Positions 37,050 to 43,548 of a DNA stretch of 43,548 bases are shown in pieces. The position numbers and the translations under genes were made by a program. Where the stretch lies: the NCBI GenBank assembly GCA_016931995.1, contig JAFGDS010000109.1, positions 1-43,548 of the forward strand, in the 5' to 3' direction. The number at the start of each line of letters is the position of its first letter. Within the stretch, counting starts at the first letter, position 1. The stretch is from Pirellulales bacterium. Lineage in GTDB: Bacteria; Planctomycetota; Planctomycetia; Pirellulales; Thermoguttaceae. The notes under the pieces were generated by a model that was given only the letters and a program-made list of their open reading frames with translations, did not search any database and had not been told where the DNA came from.

Positions 37050-37927
37050 GCGCGTCGATCACGGCGATCAAGGTGGGCGGCGCGAGCGGCGTGGGCCGGC
37101 TGGACTGCACGCGCGAATACGTGCTCATCTACCTCGTGGAGACCACGGACCCCGCCGACGGCTCGATCATCGTGGGCAACTGTCCCGGGATGCCGCGGCG
37201 CGGGTACGTCTACGGGTTCGGGAACGAATACGACCTCGGGGCGCTGTGCCAGTCCGTCACGCCCCGACAGATCTCCAAGCTGGTCTGGGAGGTCACCTGC
37301 CAGTTTTCGAGCAAGACCGAGGACCCGGACCAGAATATGGAGAATCCACTGGTCCGCCCGCCCCGGATCGAATGGGACGCCGAGACGTTCCTCGAGCCCT
37401 ACGAGCGCGACGCGAACGGCAAGGCGGTCCTGAACGCCGCGGGCGATCCGTTCCGCGCGCCGCTCGAGCGGGAGGCGAGCCGGCTGATCCTGCGGTTCAC
37501 CCGCAACGAGGCCACCTTCTCGCCGATCGAGCAGGCCGCGCTGGCGAACAAGTGCAACGCCGACACGTTCATGGGGGCGGGGCCCGGCTGCGCGAAGCTC
37601 TCCGCGCCCAAGGCGGTTTGGAAATACGAAAACGACGTCGGCTACTGGGAGAAGAGCTACGAGATCAAGTTCGATTCCAAGGGCTGGAACGAGCATCCCG
37701 CCAACATGGGCTGTCGCCATTACGCCTACCGCGTCGCGGAGCCGGGCGGCATGCCCCAGAAGGTCAAAGTCCTCGCGGAGGACGAAAACGGCGTGGTCTC
37801 GACGGAGCCCGTCCATCTCCGCGCCGACGGCTGGCCGTTGGAGCAATCCGAGATCGAGGCCGGCAACATCGTCTACCTCGATTATCAGCCCTACGAACGC
37901 ATCCCCTTCGGCCCGCTGTTTTCCTGA
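37046..37927 (+). CDS. Distal tail protein (293 aa)
   Basis: Starts in an ATGA overlap with the tape measure stop, the usual place of distal tail or baseplate hub proteins. The sequence is mixed: LDCTREYVLIYLVETTDPADG, a WEVTCQFSSKTEDPDQN strand region, RPPRIEWDAETFLEPYERDANGK, AKLSAPKAVWKYENDVGYWEKSYEI and a final acidic part. A recurring W.KYENDVGYWEKSYEI-type stretch suggests a beta-sandwich. No enzymatic motif is seen and no family is claimed. Confidence 0.65.
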   Translation: MSASITAIKVGGASGVGRLDCTREYVLIYLVETTDPADGSIIVGNCPGMPRRGYVYGFGNEYDLGALCQSVTPRQISKLVWEVTCQFSSKTEDPDQNMENPLVRPPRIEWDAETFLEPYERDANGKAVLNAAGDPFRAPLEREASRLILRFTRNEATFSPIEQAALANKCNADTFMGAGPGCAKLSAPKAVWKYENDVGYWEKSYEIKFDSKGWNEHPANMGCRHYAYRVAEPGGMPQKVKVLAEDENGVVSTEPVHLRADGWPLEQSEIEAGNIVYLDYQPYERIPFGPLFS

Positions 37928-37969
37928 TCCCGAGCCCCGAGTCCCTAGCCCCGAACCCCGAATCCCGCC
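37928..37969 (+). repeat. C-rich spacer
   Basis: CCCGAGCCCCGAGTCCC, then CCCCGAACCCCGAATCCC units fill the gap completely between stop and ATG. Confidence 0.8.
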
Positions 37970-38479
37970 ATGGCCATCCCGACGATCCAACAAGGCGACT
38001 TCCACGTCAACGGCACGTTCACCTGCAAGGCGTTCGGCGGCGCGAACGAATCGATCCGCGACGAGGACGTCTCGCCGGCCGCCGATCTGGCGACCGGCAA
38101 GATGCGTCACCGGTTCTACTGCAAATTCGCCCAGGACACGCCCGCGGCGATCACCATCCCCATCCACGGCGTCTTCGGCGCGACGGCCGAGATCGTCGGC
38201 GTCGAGATCTTCATGGTGACCGCGCCGGCCGGCGGCGACAAGAAGGTGACGGTCGACGTCCAGGCGGGCAACATCGGCGCCGGCTACGCCTCGGTCCTGA
38301 CCGCCGCGGCCGAGTACACCACGAGCGAGACCGACCGCGAGGTGATCTCGGCCGGCATCGACGAGCCGGACCTGGCCGACGGCGATTCGCTGGTGGTCGT
38401 GGTCACGCCCAGCGGCTCGACCGGCACCGGCGGCACGGGCCTGCACGTCACGGTCATCGTGGACGAGAAGCCGATCTAG
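37970..38479 (+). CDS. Tail/fibre structural protein (169 aa)
   Basis: Beta-rich: GDFHVNGTFTCKAFGGANESI, HRFYCKFAQDTPAAITIPIHG, AEIVGVEIFMVTAPAGGDKKVTVDV, and SLVVVVTPSGSTGTGGTGLHVTVIV at the end. This resembles the small jelly-roll proteins that decorate tails or fibres. The C-rich leader carries no Shine-Dalgarno sequence. An inverted repeat follows the stop. No named family is claimed. Confidence 0.65.
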   Translation: MAIPTIQQGDFHVNGTFTCKAFGGANESIRDEDVSPAADLATGKMRHRFYCKFAQDTPAAITIPIHGVFGATAEIVGVEIFMVTAPAGGDKKVTVDVQAGNIGAGYASVLTAAAEYTTSETDREVISAGIDEPDLADGDSLVVVVTPSGSTGTGGTGLHVTVIVDEKPI

Positions 38480-38613
38480 GTAGGTCGGAAGTCGGAGGTC
38501 GGAACGCGGAATTCTCTCCGACCTCCGACCTCCCAATTCCGACCTCTCCCAATCCCTGGCCCCTAGCCCCCAATCCCTGCGAAGCCGCAAGCGGCGGCAA
38601 GCTGCCATTTATC
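38480..38613. repeat. Composite spacer: inverted repeat, C-rich tract, 30-bp repeat
   Basis: GGTCGGAAGTCGGAGGTCGG (38484 on) pairs with CCGACCTCCGACCTCCC (38518 on). A short C-rich tract follows, then the exact 30-bp repeat at 38578-38607, identical to 32703-32732. The ATG lies 6 bases later. Confidence 0.85.
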
Positions 38614-39459
38614 ATGTCCCTCCCAGACGAAGGCGCGCTGATTTCCCGCGGATTCGGCCAGCGGATCGACCGCGCGGTCCGATGGGTCGAGCGGCAGATG
38701 GGCGCGGCGCGGCCGCGGCCGCTCCCGCCGACGCAGGTGCTGTCGAAGAAACGGGGCATCCTCTTCCGCGCCGACGAGGACGTGCCGGCCCACGGCCTGG
38801 TGGCGCTATTTCCCCACCCCGATCCCGATGAACTGCCGGTCGGATACGGGTACGGCCTCTACGTGAACGGCCCCCAGGACGTGGCCGCCGGCGGGACCGG
38901 CGTCTGCTGGCCGGCCCACGAACCCGTCCCGGCGCTCCATTACACGCACGATCCGGGGCGCGCCACGAACGTGGGCGACACGTGGGGCCCGAAAATGAGC
39001 GGGGGCGAGGGCAGCAAATACTGCCTCTACCGCGGGCTGCCCGGATTCATGTCACATCCGTTTTCGGGCGTCACCTGGATCGACGAGCATCACTTCGTGG
39101 CCGACGCGCAGTGGGACATGCTGGCCGGCCGCTGCTATTGGTGTCAGGCGCGGTACATATCGTGCATGGAGGAAAACGACAATCGCCGTTGGGTCATCGC
39201 CGCCTGGGCCGCCGCCGCGCAATCGGCCGGCTTCGTGTACGACGGCGTGAATCTATGGCCGGCCATGGCGATCACGGTGTCCGTCGGTCATACGTTAGCG
39301 CCCCGGGATCCTCCGAAGTATCCAACCCCCAATGTGGTTGCAGGCGATTACATCGCTTATATTTATGGCGCGAGCGGGTACACGATCCAGTATCTCTATG
39401 GCGCCGTCCTCCCCGGCCTCGTCGCGCTGGGCGTGGCGTGGAACCCGCCGCCGGAATGA
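38614..39459 (+). CDS. Last structural gene of the late run (281 aa)
   Basis: Residues 1-50 are a helical, arginine-rich part (FGQRIDRAVRWVERQMGAARPRP). The rest is beta-rich with many aromatic residues: GILFRADEDVPAHGLVALF, VGYGYGLYVNGPQDVAAGG, CYWCQARYISCMEEND, and a C-terminus with YIYGASGYTIQYLYGAVLP, which would suit a host-contacting tip. A CYWC pair is the only metal-like motif. The 30-bp repeat precedes the ATG in place of a ribosome site. It probably encodes a tail tip or fibre-associated protein. Confidence 0.65.
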   Translation: MSLPDEGALISRGFGQRIDRAVRWVERQMGAARPRPLPPTQVLSKKRGILFRADEDVPAHGLVALFPHPDPDELPVGYGYGLYVNGPQDVAAGGTGVCWPAHEPVPALHYTHDPGRATNVGDTWGPKMSGGEGSKYCLYRGLPGFMSHPFSGVTWIDEHHFVADAQWDMLAGRCYWCQARYISCMEENDNRRWVIAAWAAAAQSAGFVYDGVNLWPAMAITVSVGHTLAPRDPPKYPTPNVVAGDYIAYIYGASGYTIQYLYGAVLPGLVALGVAWNPPPE

Positions 39460-39653
39460 CGGCGCGCCGGCGTCGATCATCGTCTCGCCGCCGGTTGCCC
39501 CAACGGTCATGGCGCTGGGGTGTTTACCCCAGGCGCAAGGCGGTCGGCGGTTGCGATCGGTCCATCGTCGATTGACGCGCGTCGCCACCGCGGCTAATCT
39601 GGTGGTGACAAGGCCGGTGCCTTGCCAACCTAGGGGGCACTGGTCTTCATTTG

Positions 39654-40139
39654 ATGTCCACCGTTGACTCTCTCATTGCCGCCCTGGCCAGCCCCGATCC
39701 AAACGAGCGTGCGGCGGCGGCCGAGCGCCTCGCCATGCTGGGGCCGGAGGCGGCATCCGCAGCCGTTGTACTCGTGCGGGCCTGCGCGGATACCTCGACC
39801 GAGGTCCGCAAATGGGCGGCCGTGGCGCTTTCATCACTCGGAACCCCTCGCGTCGCCCATGTCATCCCGTTGGCGGGTCTCTTGATGGACGACAACGCCT
39901 GGGTCGGCTATTGGGCGGCCACGCTGCTGGGTCGGATCGGCGCCGCCCCGGCCGTACCCGCCCTGGCCGCGGCCGTGAACAGCGGCCCGATCGAGGTCCG
40001 TTGCCAGGCCGCCTGGGCCCTGGGGCAGATTGGCGAGTCGGCCCGGGCCGCATTGAGAGTCCTCCTTCAGGCAACCGCCAGCGACGACGTCCGATTGGTC
40101 GCCAGAGCTCGCGACGCGATCGAACGGATCAACGGGTAA
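39654..40139 (+). CDS. HEAT-repeat protein (161 aa)
   Basis: About four HEAT/PBS-lyase-like repeats of 30-35 residues: SPDPNERAAAAERLAMLGPEA, TSTEVRKWAAVALSSLG, DDNAWVGYWAATLLGRIGAAPAVPALAAAV and GPIEVRCQAAWALGQIGE. The fold is an alpha solenoid for protein contacts. No Shine-Dalgarno sequence is clear. It is rightward, 195 bases past the last tail gene, and may be the first host gene or cargo at the prophage's right side. Confidence 0.8.
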   Translation: MSTVDSLIAALASPDPNERAAAAERLAMLGPEAASAAVVLVRACADTSTEVRKWAAVALSSLGTPRVAHVIPLAGLLMDDNAWVGYWAATLLGRIGAAPAVPALAAAVNSGPIEVRCQAAWALGQIGESARAALRVLLQATASDDVRLVARARDAIERING

Positions 40140-40227
40140 CGCCGAATTGTTGCGGACTACGCCTCAACGCCGTCCGCCGCGGGAAGATCATGCTGGCGGC
40201 GGATCGGAGGCGCGGGGAGAATGGCGG

Positions 40228-40243
40228 TATTTCGCGCGAAATA
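40228..40243. promoter_or_regulatory. Perfect 16-bp palindrome TATTTCGCGCGAAATA, copy 3
   Basis: Lies 89 bases after the HEAT gene, just beyond the stop of the leftward small gene at 40263. It is past the last clear phage gene, so either the prophage reaches this far or the palindrome is a host repeat. Confidence 0.65.
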
Positions 40244-40262
40244 GCGGCTTCCCCAGGCGACC

Positions 40263-40508
40263 TCAATCTTCGTTCGGGGGCGGCGGGCAGGCGGACGACG
40301 GCCAGACGACCTTGTCGAGGATCTCGATGCGGTCGTGTTCCCGTTCGCTCACGTGGTACCACACGAACTCGCCGAGCGGGCAGCGCCAGAGGCGCAGGAA
40401 GGGCGCGACGCCGATCGCCTGGATCAGCGCCTGCTCGATGATCCCCGTTCCCACGTGGTGAAAGAGCGCCGTGTAGACGCCCGCCTCGGTCAGCTCGGAA
40501 ATCCTCAT
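40263..40508 (-). CDS. Small hypothetical protein (81 aa)
   Basis: The ATG at 40508 has GAGAGG upstream on the leftward strand; a longer frame is not preferred. The protein is mixed alpha/beta: MRISELTEAGVYTALFHHVG, TGIIEQALIQAIGVAPFLRL, then WRCPLGEFVWYHVSEREHDRI and a last strand with DKVVWP. It could be a small DNA-associated or regulatory protein, but no family is recognised. It is convergent with the HEAT gene. Confidence 0.6.
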   Translation of the reverse strand: MRISELTEAGVYTALFHHVGTGIIEQALIQAIGVAPFLRLWRCPLGEFVWYHVSEREHDRIEILDKVVWPSSACPPPPNED

Positions 40509-40878
40509 GACCACCTCTCCCCAACAACGCCCAACGGTCCTGCTCCCCATCTTTCTCGCGTTTCCGCCTCGCCGCGTCCAGTTGCTCCCCCCCTTCGGCG
40601 CGCGGACTACTCCGGCCGCTTTGCCGCGATTTTCGTCCGCCCGCCGCTGAGGGGAGTACGAACCTTCGGTTACTGAGACCGAAGGTCGAGCCCCGCCGGT
40701 CTCTCTGATTGACGCCCCCCGACGGGGCTGGTACGCTGGTGACAGTGGAGTGACAGTCCGCCCGATGGCCGGCTGACCGGACGCGGCGGCTGTCCTTCTC
40801 TTTGTTGGGGCCCCTCGGTCACAGGGCACTTCGCGGCCGTGCGCCGCGGCTCGTCGGGTCGAGGGCACACGGGGACCG
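40509..40878. other. Divergent spacer before the STAND gene
   Basis: No gene is supported. The stretch holds a hairpin (GAGACCG/CGGTCTC, about 40675-40706) and a promoter-like pair downstream of it. Base composition is GC-rich with C-runs near 40589-40596. It likely serves both the leftward small gene and the rightward STAND gene. Confidence 0.45.
40709..40737 (+). promoter_or_regulatory. Candidate promoter of the STAND gene
   Basis: TTGACG, a 17-base spacer, then TACGCT, about 140 bases before the ATG. The spacer carries CCCCGACGGGG, an inverted repeat that could be an operator, and a hairpin lies just upstream. Confidence 0.5.
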
Positions 40879-43548
40879 ATGATGTCGGGGAGCATGACTG
40901 TGGACGGCGCGCTTCCCGAGCCGCTCGCGTCGCTCGTTTCCCTGGGCGACAACGAACGCAATCTCCGCCTCCTCGTCGAGCAGATCAAGGCTCCCACGGG
41001 CATCATCCCGTTCGTGGGAGCGGGCATGTCTGTCCCCTTCGGTTTCCCCGCATGGCGGCCGTTTCTGATTTCGCAAGCGCCAGACTCGACGACACGGCAA
41101 CAGATCGTGGAGTTGCTCGATCAAGGTCTCTACGAAGAGACAGCAGAGGCACTTCTCGACGCGCTTAGGGCGAACTCGCTGCAGGACGCCATCGACCATA
41201 CGTTTGGTGCGCATCGGCTGCCAGACCCGCTGCCGCCCGCCCCGATTCGACAGTTGCCCCGACTCTGTTCAGGACCGGTGTTGACCACGAATTTCGATCC
41301 CGTTCTTGACGAAGTCTTCAAGAGCGCCGGCCGGCCGTTCGACGATCGCATCCTCGGTATGAAGGTGGACTTGCTTCGCGAGGTGTTCCTCAAGGATCGC
41401 CACGTCCTGGTCAAACTCCATGGCGACGCAGCCGATCGGACCGACCGTGTGCTCACCTGGAGCGAATACGAACACGCCTACGGCGAGCGCGAACCACTGA
41501 CGGCATTTCTCCGCTTCGCGATGACGCGACCGCTGCTCTTCCTGGGGTGCAGCTTGGAAAAGGACAGGACGGTTCGCGTTCTGGAGGAACTTGCAGGGGA
41601 ATTGCATAACCGTCACGCCGATGGCCTGCAAATGCACTTCGCCATTCTGGAGAAGCCGGCCGACGAAGCGACGTTCGCCGATCGCAAACGACGGCTGAGT
41701 AAGTTGGGCATCCGCCCCATCTGGTATCCGACCGGACAACATGGACGGATCGAAGACCTCCTGGCCTATCTGGCCCACCAGTCGGGGCGGGGCCCGGTCT
41801 TCGGCGCCATCCCTGCGGAGCCTCCGCACTACCTGCACCGTAGCCCGGAACTGACCCAGTTGCGCGCCGTGCTCTTGGCCGATACTGGCGTCAATGTGGC
41901 GATTACGGGTCGCGGCCAAACGGTGGGCGTGCAAGGGATGGGCGGCGTCGGAAAGACCGTGCTGGCCGCGGCGCTCGCGCGGGACGCGGACGTGCAACGA
42001 GCCTATCCCGACGGCGTCTACTGGTTGACGGTCGGCTCGCGGCCCAACGTACTCGGACTATTGAACGAGCTGGCTGGGTGTACGCCAAATGACGACGGCC
42101 CGCTAACAACCGTGGCGCAGGCGCAGACGAAGTTGCGCGAGGCGCTTCGGGGAAAGCGCGCGCTGTTTGTCCTTGACGATGTGTGGCGCGTGGACGATGC
42201 GGTGTTGCGGAACGTGGTTTCGGCGCCTTCACGGCTGCTTGTCACGACGCGCAACCGCGAGGTATTGGTGGGCTTGGAGGCACAAGAGGTTTGTATTGAC
42301 GTGCTCTCGCCGGACGGGGCGCTCCGGATGTTGGCCGACTGGGCCGGAGAGTCCGACCCCGCCCGACTGCCGGCCGTTGCAGTCGATATTGTCCGGGAGT
42401 GCGGCTTCTTGCCGTTGGCCTTGGCAATGATCGGAGCCATGATCAGACTTCGACCGACTGCGTGGGACGACGCGTTGGAGTTGTTGAGGCATCGCGACCT
42501 TGAGGAATTCCGCACGCGGTTTCCTGACTACCCGTACCCGGACCTTCTCCGGGCGATCGCGGTGGGCGTTGATGGTTTGGAGGAAGAAGACAAGCGGCAT
42601 TACCTGGACCTGGCCGTCTTCCCGGAGGACGAGGCAATCCCGGAAGGACCGCTCGAGGTCCTCTGGGGTCTTTCGCCCGCGAGGACGCGGGCCTGCATGG
42701 ACCGCCTGGTGGCGCGGTCGCTGGCAACCTGGCAGGAGAAAGACGGGCGGCGCGGGATTCTCGTGCACGACCTGCAATACGACTATGTGCGGAAGGTGCG
42801 GGAGAAGGACCTGGCGCCACTTCACAGACGATTCCTCGACGGCTACCGGATACGATGCCCCAATGGCTGGCCAAGTGGCCCGGACGATGGGTATTTCTTT
42901 GATCATCTGGCCGGACACCTGCAAGAGGCCGGTTTGAAGGAGGGACTCGACGGGTTGATTTCTGACTTCTCATGGCTCCAACGACGACTTGAAGTCAGCA
43001 GGGTCACCGGGCTTTTGGCTGATTGCCGCGTTTCCCGCGATCAAAAGTACATTCGGTTCGTTAGTCATGCGATCCAACTAAGTGCCCATGTGTTGTGGCA
43101 CGACAAACATCAATTGGCATCACAGCTTTGTGGTCGGTTGGCTCACGACGATGGTCCTGCGGCTCAAGCCGTGTTGGCCGGGGCCATCCAGTACAATGCC
43201 ACATCGTGGCTCCAGCCACTAGTCCCCACGCTTCAAGCCGGTGGTACACAACGATTCACTCTCGAGGGCCATGTCGATTCGATCAGCGCGGTGGCGGTTT
43301 GTGCCGATCGTCCTTGGGCCGTTTCTGCGTCGCAGGACATCACGCTTAAGATCTGGGACCTCGAGACCGGCGAGTGCCTGCGGACTCTCAAGGGCCATCA
43401 AAACCCGATCTGGGCGGTGGCGGTTTGTGCTGATCGTCCTTGGGCCGTCTCCGCGTCGTGGGACAAGACGCTCAAGGTCTGGGACCTCGAGACCGGCGAG
43501 TGCCTGCGGACGCTCGTGGGCCACCACAATCAGGTAATGGGGGTGGCG
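40879..43548 (+). CDS. SIR2-NB-ARC-WD40 STAND protein, 3' end missing
   Basis: 890 codons are open to the window edge. The SIR2 domain spans about 30-300: IIPFVGAGMSVPFGFPAW (NAD-binding GAG at 47-49), LTTNFDPVLDE (135-145) and LVKLHGD with H181 as the catalytic-type histidine. The NB-ARC ATPase has Walker A GMGGVGKT (353-360), Walker B LFVLDDVW (429-436), LLVTTRN (453-459) and GFLPLAL (509-515). A helical arm follows, then WD40 repeats from about 800, two of them nearly identical in DNA (126-bp period). The plan, NAD-consuming effector, ATP switch and sensor, is that of STAND immune proteins such as SIR2-bearing Avs types. An upstream in-frame ATG at 40882 is possible. Confidence 0.9.
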   Translation, partial: MMSGSMTVDGALPEPLASLVSLGDNERNLRLLVEQIKAPTGIIPFVGAGMSVPFGFPAWRPFLISQAPDSTTRQQIVELLDQGLYEETAEALLDALRANSLQDAIDHTFGAHRLPDPLPPAPIRQLPRLCSGPVLTTNFDPVLDEVFKSAGRPFDDRILGMKVDLLREVFLKDRHVLVKLHGDAADRTDRVLTWSEYEHAYGEREPLTAFLRFAMTRPLLFLGCSLEKDRTVRVLEELAGELHNRHADGLQMHFAILEKPADEATFADRKRRLSKLGIRPIWYPTGQHGRIEDLLAYLAHQSGRGPVFGAIPAEPPHYLHRSPELTQLRAVLLADTGVNVAITGRGQTVGVQGMGGVGKTVLAAALARDADVQRAYPDGVYWLTVGSRPNVLGLLNELAGCTPNDDGPLTTVAQAQTKLREALRGKRALFVLDDVWRVDDAVLRNVVSAPSRLLVTTRNREVLVGLEAQEVCIDVLSPDGALRMLADWAGESDPARLPAVAVDIVRECGFLPLALAMIGAMIRLRPTAWDDALELLRHRDLEEFRTRFPDYPYPDLLRAIAVGVDGLEEEDKRHYLDLAVFPEDEAIPEGPLEVLWGLSPARTRACMDRLVARSLATWQEKDGRRGILVHDLQYDYVRKVREKDLAPLHRRFLDGYRIRCPNGWPSGPDDGYFFDHLAGHLQEAGLKEGLDGLISDFSWLQRRLEVSRVTGLLADCRVSRDQKYIRFVSHAIQLSAHVLWHDKHQLASQLCGRLAHDDGPAAQAVLAGAIQYNATSWLQPLVPTLQAGGTQRFTLEGHVDSISAVAVCADRPWAVSASQDITLKIWDLETGECLRTLKGHQNPIWAVAVCADRPWAVSASWDKTLKVWDLETGECLRTLVGHHNQVMGVA
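43288..43548 (+). repeat. Near-identical WD40 coding repeats, 126-bp period
   Basis: Units starting at 43288 and 43414 both begin GCGGTGGCGGTTTGTGC and share long identical runs such as GGGACCTCGAGACCGGCGAG. One unit is 42 codons, one WD40 blade. The array continues past the window edge. High DNA identity points to recent amplification or gene conversion. Confidence 0.88.

Noticed and set aside
36832-38613. Very long frame leading into the last structural gene
   Set aside because: Upstream of the ATG at 38614 it overlaps three supported tail genes in another frame and reads spacer repeats.
3706-38613. CRISPR array among the many repeats
   Set aside because: Repeats are low-complexity, unequal in spacing and lie in gene gaps. 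There are no unique spacers of constant length and no cas genes.
40660-40710. Possible attR sharing GGTTACTG and TCGAG with the tRNA-Arg
   Set aside because: Only 8 consecutive bases match (419-426 of the tRNA) and the surrounding sequence forms its own GAGACCG hairpin. This is too short to support an att core.

Overview
The window looks like a siphovirus-type, HK97-like prophage in a GC-rich planctomycete (Planctomycetota), plus chromosomal or cargo sequence at both ends. The phage assignment rests on a contiguous head-tail module: P27-type small terminase, large terminase, portal, prohead protease, HK97 major capsid, connector, head closure, gp10-like protein, tail completion, tail protein, a frameshifted tail assembly chaperone and a tape measure. 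The planctomycete assignment is inference. It rests on GC content and codon use, a PEP-CTERM kelch protein, alanine-rich hypothetical proteins and stereotyped low-complexity spacers.

Layout. 1-2.2 kb: tRNA-Arg(ACG) and two leftward genes that share an N-terminal zinc ribbon; one carries a superinfection-immunity-type membrane domain. 2.3-9.7 kb: tyrosine integrase, a DUF6166-like protein, an initiator tRNA-fMet, a RimI-like acetyltransferase, two paralogous winged-helix replication genes (the longer one with a lambda-like candidate origin inside it), a 258-aa unknown, ParB, and a 59-aa CsrA. 9.7-14.6 kb: accessory region with a leftward kelch/PEP-CTERM gene, a winged-helix gene, several small genes and a leftward two-gene cargo pair. 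14.7-21.3 kb: small proteins, then a secreted PKD-like protein, a papain-fold peptidase, a holin-like membrane protein, a LamG fibre-like protein and an HNH nuclease. 21.5-39.5 kb: DNA methyltransferase, packaging, head and tail genes. A TIR-domain gene of different base composition sits between protease and capsid. 39.6-43.5 kb: a HEAT protein, a small leftward gene, and the first 890 codons of a SIR2-NB-ARC-WD40 STAND protein that runs off the window.

How the parts may work together. Three translation-related genes sit in the early region (initiator tRNA, RimI-like acetyltransferase, CsrA). Early genes start behind clear GGA-containing Shine-Dalgarno sequences. At least eleven late or structural starts have none and instead follow directly on C-rich tracts or a 30-bp repeat. 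CsrA-type proteins bind GGA in leaders, so a CsrA-driven early/late translational switch is a testable idea, but it is only inference. The spacers follow a recurring order (stop, inverted GGTCGG-type repeat, C-rich tract, sometimes a 30-bp repeat, start codon), and the same modules appear in frame inside ParB, portal, protease, integrase and the replication protein. Two NAD-associated immune architectures (TIR and SIR2-STAND) lie in and beside the prophage. Exact attachment sites were not found.
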